NCBI RefSeq assembly: GCF_034321785.1
Contig: NZ_JAXLPB010000002.1
Span: forward strand, 1 to 64,000
DNA: 64,000 bases
Origin: Fulvimarina uroteuthidis
GTDB taxonomy: Bacteria; Pseudomonadota; Alphaproteobacteria; Rhizobiales; Rhizobiaceae
Direction: 5' to 3'
Shown here in pieces: positions 23,930-32,918 of this stretch (position 1 is the first letter of the stretch; every line of letters begins with the position of its first letter). Under the pieces are notes generated by a model that saw only the letters and a program-made list of their open reading frames with translations, was not told the origin of the DNA and ran no database searches. The position numbers were made by a program, and so were the translations under genes.

Positions 23930-24802
23930 TCAGTGGAACTCGGCACCCCAGCTTCCCCACACATAGATGGCGAAGAACAGGAAGAGCCAGACCACGTCGA
24001 CGAAGTGCCAGTACCAGGCGGCGGCCTCGAAGCCGAAATGCTTTTGCGGCGTGAACTGTCCGATCGACGCCCGGATCAGGCAGACGATCAGGAAGATCGT
24101 GCCGATGAGCACGTGGAAGCCGTGGAAACCGGTCGCCATGTAGAAGGTCGAGCCGTAGATCGAGCCCGCGAAGTCGAAGGATGCGTGGGCATATTCGTAG
24201 TACTGCACATAGGAGAACAGCACGCCGAGCGCGATGGTCAGCGCCAGGCCGGCGATGAGGCCCTTGCGGTCGTTGTGCAAAAGGGCGTGATGGGCCCAGG
24301 TGACGGTCGTGCCCGAAAGGAGCAGGATGATCGTGTTGAACAGCGGCAGGTGCAAGGGATCGAGAACCTCGATGCCGACCGGGGGCCACTGACCGCCGAG
24401 CACCTCGGTCCGCGCCGTCTGGATCGCCTCGTTCGGATAGAAGCTGGCGTCGAAGAACGCCCAGAACCAGGCCACGAAGAACATGACTTCCGACGCGATG
24501 AACATGATGATGCCATAGCGAAGATGCAGCGACACCACGCGCGTGTGCTTGCCCTCGAGGCTTTCCTTCACCGTGTCGGACCACCATGCGTACATGGTGT
24601 AGAGGACGATCGCGAGACCGAGGACGAAGATCCACGGCGTCGCCAGATTCAGGCCGAAGAGGAAGATGAAATCGGTACCGGCCGTCCACCGGAACAGCCC
24701 GACGGCGCCGAACAGCATGATGAACGCACCGACCGATCCGATGAACGGCCAGGGGCTCGGGTCCACCATATGGTAATCATGTTTGGCCTGTACGTTAGCC
24801 AT
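23930..24802 (-). CDS. ctaE: Cytochrome c oxidase subunit III
   Basis: The 290-residue integral membrane subunit of aa3-type oxidase has seven membrane segments and subunit III marks: DYHMVDPSPWPFIGS at the N-terminus, FWAFFDASFYPNEA, WAHHALLHNDR, and ATGFHGFHVLIGTIFL near residue 205. The C-terminal AAAWYWHFVDVVWLFLF is diagnostic. It follows ctaG after 111 bases. Confidence 0.96.
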   Translation of the reverse strand: MANVQAKHDYHMVDPSPWPFIGSVGAFIMLFGAVGLFRWTAGTDFIFLFGLNLATPWIFVLGLAIVLYTMYAWWSDTVKESLEGKHTRVVSLHLRYGIIMFIASEVMFFVAWFWAFFDASFYPNEAIQTARTEVLGGQWPPVGIEVLDPLHLPLFNTIILLLSGTTVTWAHHALLHNDRKGLIAGLALTIALGVLFSYVQYYEYAHASFDFAGSIYGSTFYMATGFHGFHVLIGTIFLIVCLIRASIGQFTPQKHFGFEAAAWYWHFVDVVWLFLFFAIYVWGSWGAEFH

Positions 24803-24913
24803 GCCGCGTCTCCCAACTCATCTCGCCCGCCCCGGCCGGAACCGGCTGGACGTCGTCAGCTTCAATCGTCTCGGCCGCGACGTGATCCGCGTCGCCGCAC
24901 CGGTTTGTCACGT

Positions 24914-25540
24914 TCATAGAGCGCCTTGCGCCTGATCGGAAGTGCCCGATGGGGCAGCTTTCGCGATTTCGCCCGAATTTTCGAGCGGAAAGAAAGTGTA
25001 GGACAAGGTGATCGCGTAGCCGTTCTGCAGCTCTTCGGCCTTCGTGATGTCCGGATCGATGAAGAAGGTGATCGGCATGTCCACGCTTTCGCCCGGCTGC
25101 AGCGTCTGCTCGTCGAAGCAGAAGCAGGCGATCTTGTTGAAATAGATCCCCGCCGCGTCGGGCGTGACGTTGAACAGCGCCTGCCCCTTGACCGGGCGGT
25201 CCGAATTGTTGACCGCGCGATAAGAGGTCTCGCTGGTCGCACCCAGCTGAACCGTCATCGACCGGTCGTTGGGGCGGAACGTCCAGGGAAGGCCGTTGGC
25301 GGTGTTGCCGTCGAACCGGACGACGATGGTTTCGTCGGACGTCTCGAGCTGGTTGGCGTCCGCCCGCTGGGTCGTTCCGCCATAGCCGGTCACCTGGCAG
25401 AAGAGCTCGTAGAGCGGCACCGAGGCGTAGGCCGCCCCGACCATGCCGAAGATGAACGCGGTGCAGGATGCGGCGATCACCATGCCGCGCCGGCGGGTCT
25501 TCTCGTCCTGTTTCAGCTTGCGGTCTTCATCGATCATCAT
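24914..25540 (-). CDS. ctaG: Cytochrome c oxidase assembly protein CtaG/Cox11
   Basis: The 208-residue protein has one N-terminal membrane segment (about residues 20-40) and a periplasmic copper-binding domain with the invariant CFCF motif near residue 139. It delivers copper to the CuB site of subunit I. Other marks are VPLYELFCQVTGYGGTTQ and the QPGESVDMPITFFIDP block. It overlaps coxF by four bases. Confidence 0.95.
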   Translation of the reverse strand: MMIDEDRKLKQDEKTRRRGMVIAASCTAFIFGMVGAAYASVPLYELFCQVTGYGGTTQRADANQLETSDETIVVRFDGNTANGLPWTFRPNDRSMTVQLGATSETSYRAVNNSDRPVKGQALFNVTPDAAGIYFNKIACFCFDEQTLQPGESVDMPITFFIDPDITKAEELQNGYAITLSYTFFPLENSGEIAKAAPSGTSDQAQGAL

Positions 25541-25686
25541 GCACCCATTTTCGCGATGGTCACGACATAGAACAGCGCGACGAGCCCGATCAGCGTCAGG
25601 GCGACGGCGATCGAGCGCTTGCGCCGTGCCTTTTCCTCGGCGGGCGTCAGCTTGACGGTGTCCTTCAGCGGATCGTTCTCGCTCAC
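25537..25686 (-). CDS. coxF: CoxF-like small cytochrome oxidase cluster protein
   Basis: A 49-residue single-pass membrane protein: a charged N-terminal half with LTPAEEKARRKRS, then one hydrophobic helix (residues 26-44). It begins with GTG at 25686, overlapping the ctaB stop as GTGA, and ends overlapping the ctaG start as ATGA, so all three genes are translationally coupled. A GGAG ribosome site lies seven bases upstream. Position between ctaB and ctaG, size and the PAEEKARRKR pattern match the CoxF protein of Rhizobiales oxidase operons, whose role is unknown. Confidence 0.85.
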   Translation of the reverse strand: MSENDPLKDTVKLTPAEEKARRKRSIAVALTLIGLVALFYVVTIAKMGA

Positions 25687-26627
25687 GCCAGCACTCCGAT
25701 CACGCCCATGACGGCTGTTTCGACCAGCAGCGTGACGAACAGGCCGAACAGATAGAGGATCGAGAAGCCGAACAGCTTCTTGGCCGGGATCATCGTCTCG
25801 TCCCCGTCCTGCATCTTCAGGACGGCATAGGCCTGCTTCAGGAAGATCGCCCCGAGAACGACCGAGACGACACCGTAGACCGGACCGGCGAACCCCATGA
25901 CGGCCGGCAGGATCGCGACGGAGACGAGTGCCAGGGAATAGGCGAAGATCTGGCGGCGGGTGGTCTTCTCGCCGGAGACGTTCGGCAGCATCGGCACGCC
26001 GACATTGCCGTATTCCTTCATCTTGAAGAGGGCGAGCGCCCAGAAGTGCGGCGGCGTCCACAGGAAGATGATCGCGAACAGGATGAAACCTTCGATCGAG
26101 ACGTCGCCGGTGACGGCGGCCCAGCCGATCATCGGGGGAAATGCGCCGGCCGCGCCGCCGATGACGATGTTCTGCGGCGTCGTTCGCTTCAGGCCCATGG
26201 AATAGACGACGACGTAGAAGAAGATGGTGAAGGCGAGGAATGCGGCCGCGAACCAGTTGGACGCAAGGCCGAGCACCATGACCGACAGGATCGACAGAAT
26301 GATTCCGAAGCTGAAGGCGGCATCGGGCTTGATCCGGCCGGACGGAATCGGCCGCGTGCGGGTGCGGGCCATGTTCTGGTCGATGTCGGCATCGTACCAC
26401 ATGTTGAGAGCGCCCGAGGCGCCCGCGCCGACCGCGATGGCGAGGATCGAGATCACCGCCAGGAACGGATTGATCGCGCCCGGGGCGATCGCCATGCCGC
26501 AGATCGCCGTCAGAACGACGAGCTGCATGACCCGCGGTTTGAGGAGCGCGAAATAGTCCCGCGGCTCGGCCATGGAGATCTGCGGGGGCGCCGGAAGCGC
26601 GGTGGTTTCGAACATCGACAAAGGCAC
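25683..26627 (-). CDS. ctaB: Protoheme IX farnesyltransferase
   Basis: The 314-residue UbiA-family membrane enzyme converts heme B to heme O, the precursor of heme A for the aa3 oxidase. The prenyl-diphosphate-binding motif NMWYDADIDQNMARTRTRP near residue 75 and the LKPRVMQLVVLTA segment near residue 28 are diagnostic. The first start is GTG at 26627; ATG at 26615 (MFETTALP) is an alternative. It lies after a hairpin that follows ctaD. Confidence 0.95.
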   Translation of the reverse strand: MPLSMFETTALPAPPQISMAEPRDYFALLKPRVMQLVVLTAICGMAIAPGAINPFLAVISILAIAVGAGASGALNMWYDADIDQNMARTRTRPIPSGRIKPDAAFSFGIILSILSVMVLGLASNWFAAAFLAFTIFFYVVVYSMGLKRTTPQNIVIGGAAGAFPPMIGWAAVTGDVSIEGFILFAIIFLWTPPHFWALALFKMKEYGNVGVPMLPNVSGEKTTRRQIFAYSLALVSVAILPAVMGFAGPVYGVVSVVLGAIFLKQAYAVLKMQDGDETMIPAKKLFGFSILYLFGLFVTLLVETAVMGVIGVLA

Positions 26628-26768
26628 GTTCCCATTCGACTTCTGGATCGGCGGCGGACGGGCGGATGCGCCGTCTCCGGCGCCCCGTCACGGGCCGGGA
26701 TCGAAGTGCGGGATCTTCGCGCGATGCACCTTCCGTGCCGCCCGACCGCCCATGCCTTCGATCCGTGA

Positions 26769-26796
26769 AAGCCCGGCCGCTTCCGGCCGGGCTTTT
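26769..26796. terminator. Hairpin between ctaD and ctaB
   Basis: An 11-12 bp near-perfect inverted repeat (AAGCCCGGCCG / CGGCCGGGCTT) encloses a 4-base loop and ends in short T runs on both strands. It lies 33 bases after the ctaD stop on the minus strand. It may end or reduce transcription between the subunit genes and the assembly genes, or stabilise the ctaCD message. Confidence 0.6.
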
Positions 26797-26828
26797 ATGG
26801 CTTGACGTTTGCGACGCGTCCGATCCGC

Positions 26829-28430
26829 TCAGCTGACCTTCGGCAGCTCTTCCCACTGATGGTAGGGCGGCGGCGAGGAGAGCTTCCATTCCAACGTCGT
26901 CGCACCCTCGCCCCACGGGCTCGCACCGGCGACGCGCTTGGCGTAGAAGGCCTCCCAGACGCCGTAGAGGAAGATCAGGACGGCGAAGCCGGACAGGTAC
27001 GACCCCATCGAGGAAACGTAGTTCCAGCCCGCGAACGCATCCGGATAGTCGGCATAGCGGCGCGGCATGCCGGCGGCCCCGAGGAAATGCTGCGGGAAGA
27101 ACAGGATGTTCACGCCGATGAACGTCGTCCAGAAGTGAATTTTGCCGACCGTCTCGTTGTAGGTGTAGCCGGTCATCTTCGGGAACCAGTAGTACCAGCC
27201 GCCGAAGATGGCGAAGACAGCGCCCAGCGACAGGACGTAGTGGAAGTGCGCGACGACGTAGTAGGTGTCGTGGAGGACGCGGTCGAGACCGGCGTTCGCG
27301 AGCTTGACGCCCGTCACGCCGCCGAGCGTGAACAGGAAGATGAAGCCCATCGCCCACAGCATCGGCGTCTTGAAGGTGATCGAACCGTGCCACATGGTGG
27401 CGATCCAGGAGAAGATCTTGATGCCGGTCGGCACCGCGATGACCATGGTGGCGAACACGAAGTAGCGCTGCGTGTTGAGCGAGATGCCGCTCGTATACAT
27501 GTGGTGGGCCCACACGACGAAGCCGACGACACCGATCGCGACCATGGCATAGGCCATGCCGAGATAGCCGAAGACCGGCTTCCTGGAGAAGGTCGAGACG
27601 ATGTGGCTGACGATGCCGAAGGCCGGCAGGATCAGGATGTAGACTTCCGGATGACCGAAGAACCAGAACAGGTGCTGGTAGAGGATCGGGTCACCGCCGC
27701 CCTCGGGCGCGAAGAAGGTCGTGCCGAAGTTGCGGTCCGTCAGGAGCATGGTGATCGCGCCGGCGAGTACCGGAAGCGACAGGAGAAGAAGGAACGCCGT
27801 CACGAGCTGCGACCAGACGAAGAGCGGCATCTTGTGCAGCGTCATGCCGGGCGCGCGCATGTTGAGAATGGTGGTGATCAGGTTGATCGCGCCGAGCAGC
27901 GACGAGACGCCGGCAAGGTGCAGCGCGAAGATCGCCAGATCCACCGCAGGTCCCGGATGGCCGGACGTCGAAAGCGGCGGATACATGGTCCAGCCGGTAC
28001 CGGCACCGTTCGAGCCCGGCGCGCCTTCGACGAAGAGCGAGGCGATGAGCAGCAGGAACGAGGGCGGCAGGAGCCAGAACGCGATATTGTTGACGCGCGG
28101 GAACGCCGTATCGGGCGCCCCGATCATGATCGGCACGAAATAGTTGCCGAAACCGCCGATCAAAGCGGGCATGACCACGAAAAAGATCATGATCAGGCCG
28201 TGGCCCGTCGTGAACACGTTGAAGATCTGCGGATCGGAGAAGATCTGGAGACCCGGCTCCTGCAATTCGGCGCGAATGCCGATCGACAGGGCGCCGCCGA
28301 CGACGCCGGCGATGATCGCGAAGATCAGATAGAGGACGCCGATGTCCTTGTTGTTGGTCGAATAGACCCAACGAACCCACTTCGATGAAGGAGTGTGGTC
28401 GTCATGGTCGTGAGTGGCTCCGTATGCCAT
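26829..28430 (-). CDS. ctaD: Cytochrome c oxidase subunit I
   Basis: The 533-residue heme-copper subunit has twelve membrane segments. Heme ligand His is seen in FTTGHGLIMIFF, the CuB His with the cross-linked Tyr in FFGHPEVYILILPAFG, the CuB His pair in VWAHHMYTSG, and heme a3/a ligands in DTYYVVAHFHYVLSLGA. The Glu of the D channel lies in HPEVY, so it is the A-type aa3 oxidase reducing oxygen while pumping protons. An AAGGAGA ribosome site supports the start, and ctaC lies 32 bases upstream. Confidence 0.98.
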   Translation of the reverse strand: MAYGATHDHDDHTPSSKWVRWVYSTNNKDIGVLYLIFAIIAGVVGGALSIGIRAELQEPGLQIFSDPQIFNVFTTGHGLIMIFFVVMPALIGGFGNYFVPIMIGAPDTAFPRVNNIAFWLLPPSFLLLIASLFVEGAPGSNGAGTGWTMYPPLSTSGHPGPAVDLAIFALHLAGVSSLLGAINLITTILNMRAPGMTLHKMPLFVWSQLVTAFLLLLSLPVLAGAITMLLTDRNFGTTFFAPEGGGDPILYQHLFWFFGHPEVYILILPAFGIVSHIVSTFSRKPVFGYLGMAYAMVAIGVVGFVVWAHHMYTSGISLNTQRYFVFATMVIAVPTGIKIFSWIATMWHGSITFKTPMLWAMGFIFLFTLGGVTGVKLANAGLDRVLHDTYYVVAHFHYVLSLGAVFAIFGGWYYWFPKMTGYTYNETVGKIHFWTTFIGVNILFFPQHFLGAAGMPRRYADYPDAFAGWNYVSSMGSYLSGFAVLIFLYGVWEAFYAKRVAGASPWGEGATTLEWKLSSPPPYHQWEELPKVS

Positions 28431-28462
28431 CTTTGTAAGGTCTCCTTAACCAGACGAATTCG

Positions 28463-29392
28463 TTAGTTCGCCGCGACGGCGCGGCCGTTCTGGGCAGCTT
28501 CGATCGACGCGTTCAGCTGTTCGTTCGCGCCCGCGACGTCTTCCTGGGCCGCCAGGTACCAGGCATCGTACTGCTCCTGGGACACGGCGCGCACGGCGAT
28601 CGGCATGTTCCAGTGGGCCGAGCCGCAGAGCTCGGAACACTGGCCGTAGAAGATACCCTCGCGCGATGCCGAGAACCAGTACTCGTTGATACGGCCGGGA
28701 ACCGCGTCGACCTTCACGCCGAGCGAGGGAACGGCGAAGGCGTGGATGACGTCGGCGGAGGTCGAGATCAGCCGCACGACCGTGTTGACCGGCACGACGA
28801 CCTCGTTGTCGACGGCGAGGAGACGCGGATAGATCTCGATGTCGCCCTTGATATCGGCGATGTCTTCCTCGGCGACGGGATAGGATTCGAACGAGACGGG
28901 CTCTGCGACGGTGCCGTCGTCGCCCGGCGCGACTTCCGTCGGCTGGTACTCATAACCCCAGTACCACTGGTAGCCGGTCGCCTTGACGGTCAGTTCCGGC
29001 TCGCTCGGCGGATTGTACTGGGCGGTGAGGAGCTGGAAGGACGGGATCGCGAGCATCAGAAGGATGACGACCGGCGCAAGCGTCCAGATCACCTCGATGG
29101 TGGTGTTGTGCGCGGTGCGCGAGGCCACCGGGTTCTTCGACGCGCGATACCGCCAGACGCACCACGCCAGAAGACCCGCGACGAACGCGGTGATCGGCAC
29201 GACGAACAAGAGCGAGTAATCGTTGAACCAGTGAATCTGCTCTTCGATCGGCGAGAACGCCTCCTGAAGACCCATCTGCCAAGGCCACGGCTTGCCGATG
29301 ACGAGTTCGCCAGCGTCCTGCGCGAGGTCCTGCGCAAGCGCGGCACCCGTTCCGGCGAGCCATAGTCCGGCCGTCAAACTCCAAGCTTTCAA
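28463..29392 (-). CDS. ctaC: Cytochrome c oxidase subunit II
   Basis: About 309 residues with a signal peptide ending at ALAQD, two membrane segments (about 50-75 and 95-120) and a periplasmic cupredoxin domain. The CuA ligands are in CSELCGSAHWNM, and the aromatic patch for electron entry is GYQWYWGYEY. The start is TTG at 29392, because an AAGGAGG ribosome site lies seven bases before it and the signal peptide begins there; the next upstream ATG at 29587 would add about 65 residues without homology. First gene of the oxidase cluster. Confidence 0.95.
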   Translation of the reverse strand: MKAWSLTAGLWLAGTGAALAQDLAQDAGELVIGKPWPWQMGLQEAFSPIEEQIHWFNDYSLLFVVPITAFVAGLLAWCVWRYRASKNPVASRTAHNTTIEVIWTLAPVVILLMLAIPSFQLLTAQYNPPSEPELTVKATGYQWYWGYEYQPTEVAPGDDGTVAEPVSFESYPVAEEDIADIKGDIEIYPRLLAVDNEVVVPVNTVVRLISTSADVIHAFAVPSLGVKVDAVPGRINEYWFSASREGIFYGQCSELCGSAHWNMPIAVRAVSQEQYDAWYLAAQEDVAGANEQLNASIEAAQNGRAVAAN

Positions 29393-29947
29393 CGCTTTTC
29401 CTCCTTGGCCGGCCCTTGCGGCCGGTCCGTCCTGCAAACCGAAAGCCAGGATGATGGTGGGCCCTTGCGAGACGACGATCGTTCGTCCGCCCCGTTCGGC
29501 TGCATGATCCGGCCAAAAGAATTCTTGCGCTTCAACCACGAAAACGCACCGCTCGCAACACCCGAAGCGCCGGTTTCCGTGCGACATAGCCTCCCGGATC
29601 CACGGTGGTTCGCGAAGGCTCCACCGGTTCGCTTAGCCGGCGAACGGCCGAGGGCGGAAGCGTCGCCCCCGTCGAGTCGAACGACAGGCGCTTTCGAAAG
29701 GACCGGGCTCTTCCGCGTAAGGCCGCGTGCGCGCGAGGAGACGAGAGGGGCAAGAAGGATACGAGGCCTGTCGCCTTCGAGCCGCCATGAGCGCGCGCAG
29801 GGCGCGGCGATGCTTCAGGCGCAGATGCTTCAAATTGTCGGCATGTCAGGATGGGGCCATGTTCGCCATGCAGGATCAGGATCGATTCTTCATTGATTCT
29901 TCGCCCCGCGGACCCGCGCCGCCGTGCCACGCCATATCGAGGACCCG
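29393..29947. other. 555-base divergent intergenic region
   Basis: It lies between ctaC (minus) and the ialB-like gene (plus) and must hold promoters for both. Apart from the ctaC ribosome site, no hexamer pair, operator or structured RNA was convincing. Open frames in it have no ribosome sites or domains. Confidence 0.5.
29400..29406 (-). promoter_or_regulatory. Ribosome binding site that fixes the TTG start of ctaC
   Basis: On the minus strand this reads AAGGAGG, the full anti-16S complement, seven bases before TTG at 29392. No other start codon in the region has comparable support. Confidence 0.85.
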
Positions 29948-30595
29948 ATGCTCCGTTCGTTCAATGCTCCAGGCCGTGCCGTCAGCCGGTTCAGCTTCGC
30001 GATTCTGCCGCTCGTCGCGACAGTTTTCCTGTTCGGCGCGGCCGCCGGCGCGAACGCCCAGTTCGCCTCCGAGCCGATCGGCCGCCTGAAATCGCAGCAT
30101 GGTGCCTGGGGCATCGTCTGTTCGACGCCGGCCGGGGCTCCGGGCGAGCAGTGCATGATGCGCCAGATCGTGCTGCCGCCCGACCGGCGCGAGATCGGTT
30201 TCGCCGTCAGCATCCTGAAGCTTGCGGACGGCACCGGGACGATCCTCAGGGCCCGCGCGCCGCTCGGCATCATCCTGCCGAACGGCCTGCGGCTGCACCT
30301 CGACGGCGAGTTCGTCGGAATCACCCCGTTCCTCCGGTGCTTCGAGACCGGATGCGTCGCCGACGTCGCGATGGACGAGGATCTGATCTCGAAGCTCTCG
30401 AAGGGCCGCGAGGCGACGTTCTCCTTCTTCCAGACGCCCGAACAGGGCATCGGCATTCCGGTTTCGCTCGAAGGCTTCACCGAGGCGTTCAAGAACCTGC
30501 CGCAGCCCGAAGCGCCTCCCGCCGCGACGGGGCAGACGGACGACGAGACGGGGACGGACACGAATGCGCAGTCCGGCGCCGGGACCGCGAACTGA
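29948..30595 (+). CDS. Invasion-associated locus B (IalB) family protein
   Basis: The 215-residue periplasmic protein has a signal peptide ending at ANAQF and an IalB domain with HGAWGIVCSTPAGAPGEQC, the paired Cys of the FLRCFETGCVADV block, and an acidic, disordered C-terminal tail rich in Asp, Thr and Gly. IalB was named from Bartonella, but homologs occur throughout free-living Rhizobiales and the molecular role is unknown. ATG at 29948 is preferred for its GAGGA ribosome site; GTG at 29924 is an alternative. Confidence 0.85.
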   Translation: MLRSFNAPGRAVSRFSFAILPLVATVFLFGAAAGANAQFASEPIGRLKSQHGAWGIVCSTPAGAPGEQCMMRQIVLPPDRREIGFAVSILKLADGTGTILRARAPLGIILPNGLRLHLDGEFVGITPFLRCFETGCVADVAMDEDLISKLSKGREATFSFFQTPEQGIGIPVSLEGFTEAFKNLPQPEAPPAATGQTDDETGTDTNAQSGAGTAN

Positions 30596-30711
30596 ATGCG
30601 CCCCTTCGCCCCCTTGGCGAAACGCGGGGACCGGGGTCGGTTTAAAGCGCGGGGCATCGGTCCTATCTTGCGGCAAGCCCCGCCTCACCCGTCCTATCCC
30701 GGAGTTCCCGA

Positions 30712-32127
30712 ATGTCCATTTCCCTCATCGATCGCTTCGATGTCTCGCAGGCCGAACTCCAGGGCGTTCTCGACGACACGCTGCGCGGCGCGGATGACGG
30801 GGAACTCTATCTCGAATATCGCGAGGGCGAATCGCTCTCCTTCGACAATGGCCGCCTCAAGGGCGGAAATTTCGGAATCGATCAGGGCTTCGGCCTGCGC
30901 GCGGTGGCCGGGGAAGCCGTAGGCTTTGCCCATGCGGACGATTTCTCCATCGCCGCGCTGAGGCGCGCGTCCGACGCGGTCTCGACGGTGAAGTCCGGCT
31001 ACAGCGGCACGCAGGCCCCGCCGCCCAAGGGCACCAACGAAAGGCTCTACGGCGAGGAGAACCCGATCGGCTCTCCGAGCTTCGAGGAGAAGGTGAAGCT
31101 TCTCCAGGCCGTCGACGCCTATCTGCGCGACCAGGGCGAGGACGTGCGCCAGGTCTCCGCGACGGTCGGCGCACAATATCAGGTGGTCGAGATCCTAAGG
31201 GCCGACGGGCGCCTCGTGCGCGACGTCCGCCCCCTCGTGCGCTTCAACGTGTCGGTCGTCTGCGGCGAGGGTGACAGGCAGGAATCGGGCTCGTTCGGCG
31301 CGGGCGGCCGGACCGGCTTCGGGGACTTCATGATCGAGGATACCTGGAAGGGCATCGCCGACAAGGCGATCGCCCAGGCCCGCGTCAATCTCAGGGCCGT
31401 GCCGGCACCGGCGGGCGCCTTCGACATCGTGCTCGGCTCCGGCTGGCCCGGCGTCATGCTGCACGAAGCGGTGGGCCACGGCCTCGAGGGCGACTTCAAC
31501 CGCAAGAAGACCTCCGCCTTTTCCGGTCTGATGGGCACCCAGGTGGCGGCGCGCGGCGTCACCGTCGTCGACGACGGCACCTTGTCGCAGCGCCGCGGAT
31601 CGCTGACCATCGACGACGAGGGCACGCCCACCAACCGCACCGTCCTGATCGAGGACGGCACGCTCGTCGGCTACATGCAGGATCGGCAGAACGCCCGGCT
31701 GATGGGCGTCGAGGCGACCGGCAACGGCCGCCGCCAGTCCTACGCCTACGCGCCGATGCCGCGCATGACCAACACGATGATGCTCGGCGGCGACCATACG
31801 CCGGACGAAATCCTCGCCAGCGTCAAGGACGGCATCTATGCCGTTTCCTTCGGCGGCGGGCAGGTGGACATCACCTCCGGGAAATTCGTCTTCGGCTGCA
31901 CGGAGGCCTACCGAATCCGGAACGGCAAGGTGGAAGAGCCGCTGAAGGGCGCGATGCTCATCGGCAACGGGCCGGATGCCATGCACCGGGTCTCGATGGT
32001 GGGCAACGACGTCGCCCTCGACACCGGCATCGGCATGTGCGGCAAGAACGGCCAGGGCGTGCCGGTCGGCGTCGGCCAGCCCCATCTGCGCATGGACCGG
32101 ATCACCGTCGGCGGCACCGAGGCCTGA
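30712..32127 (+). CDS. tldD: Metalloprotease TldD
   Basis: The 471-residue protein matches TldD over its length. The zinc motif HEAVGHGLEGDF (HExxxH) lies near residue 251, the N-terminal block is EYREGESLSFDNGRLKGG, and the C-terminal QPHLRMDRITVGGTEA is diagnostic. TldD works with TldE/PmbA to proteolyse unfolded peptides, and in some bacteria to mature modified peptides or toxins. No tldE partner lies in the window. Confidence 0.95.
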   Translation: MSISLIDRFDVSQAELQGVLDDTLRGADDGELYLEYREGESLSFDNGRLKGGNFGIDQGFGLRAVAGEAVGFAHADDFSIAALRRASDAVSTVKSGYSGTQAPPPKGTNERLYGEENPIGSPSFEEKVKLLQAVDAYLRDQGEDVRQVSATVGAQYQVVEILRADGRLVRDVRPLVRFNVSVVCGEGDRQESGSFGAGGRTGFGDFMIEDTWKGIADKAIAQARVNLRAVPAPAGAFDIVLGSGWPGVMLHEAVGHGLEGDFNRKKTSAFSGLMGTQVAARGVTVVDDGTLSQRRGSLTIDDEGTPTNRTVLIEDGTLVGYMQDRQNARLMGVEATGNGRRQSYAYAPMPRMTNTMMLGGDHTPDEILASVKDGIYAVSFGGGQVDITSGKFVFGCTEAYRIRNGKVEEPLKGAMLIGNGPDAMHRVSMVGNDVALDTGIGMCGKNGQGVPVGVGQPHLRMDRITVGGTEA

Positions 32128-32200
32128 GCCGGCGGCGGGACGCCTTCCATTCCGGTGGGCGGCACTCGCATCGCGGCGCTCGCCATCAGAGGCAGGCGGG

Positions 32201-32881
32201 CTAGGGCCGCGGCACCCTGCCCGAGGGATTGCCGGGCAGGCGCGACCGGCACGTCTCCACGTGATCGGCGACGATCGCACGGAGAAGCCGGCGCCCGACA
32301 TCGACCAGATCGAAGCTTCCCTCCGTCCGCAGCCAGTTGGTGATCAGGCCTCCCACGCAGCAGAAATAGGCGGTCGCGAGCGCCTGCGGGTCGCGGTTGC
32401 CCGCCATAGGCCCCTCGCGTGACAGAGGCCCCTCGCGTGACAGAGCGTGCGCGAAGATCCGCTCGATCTCGAGCCGCATCGCGTCGTCGGCACAGTCGCG
32501 CCGGTGCAGCGCCGGCTGCATTTCGCCGACATATTCGCATCGGAAGTTGAGGATCGTCAGGACGCGCTGGGCCCGCATGTCAGACTTCAGGAATTCGAGC
32601 GCCTCGATCGTCTTGTCGTAGAGCTCGCCGATCGATGGCGGATGGTCGCGGTCGGATTTCTTGAAGAACTCTTCCTGCGGCAGGCGCGCCCGGTCCTGCA
32701 TGGCGCGAAACACCGCGAGCTTGTTCTCGAAATGCCAGTAGATCGCCCCGCGCGTCAGACCCGAATGGGAGGCGATCTGGGAGAGCGTGGTGCCGGCCAC
32801 GCCCTTTTCGAAGAACATCGCCTCCGCCGCGTCGAGGATGTTCTCACGCGTTTGTGCAGCCTCGTCCTTGGTGCGACGCAT
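32201..32881 (-). CDS. TetR/AcrR-type repressor of the adjacent RND pump
   Basis: The 226-residue regulator has a TetR helix-turn-helix (ILDAAEAMFFEKGVAGTTL... GAIYWHF) near residues 13-60 and an AcrR-type ligand domain. It is divergent from the RND adaptor gene, the usual place of an AcrR-type local repressor. ATG at 32881 has a GAGGA ribosome site; another in-frame ATG at 32905 has none. An exact 18-bp tandem duplication doubles the residues LSREGP near residue 150 of the ligand domain. Confidence 0.88.
   Translation of the reverse strand: MRRTKDEAAQTRENILDAAEAMFFEKGVAGTTLSQIASHSGLTRGAIYWHFENKLAVFRAMQDRARLPQEEFFKKSDRDHPPSIGELYDKTIEALEFLKSDMRAQRVLTILNFRCEYVGEMQPALHRRDCADDAMRLEIERIFAHALSREGPLSREGPMAGNRDPQALATAYFCCVGGLITNWLRTEGSFDLVDVGRRLLRAIVADHVETCRSRLPGNPSGRVPRP
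32408..32443 (+). repeat. Exact 18-bp tandem duplication in the TetR gene
   Basis: The unit starting AGGCCCCTCGCGTGACAG occurs at 32408-32425 and again at 32426-32443 without a mismatch. It is in frame and doubles a six-residue stretch, so the product stays full length. Confidence 0.95.
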
Positions 32882-32918
32882 CGAATCCTCATTGCTCACC
32901 GACATTCGTGGCTGTATG

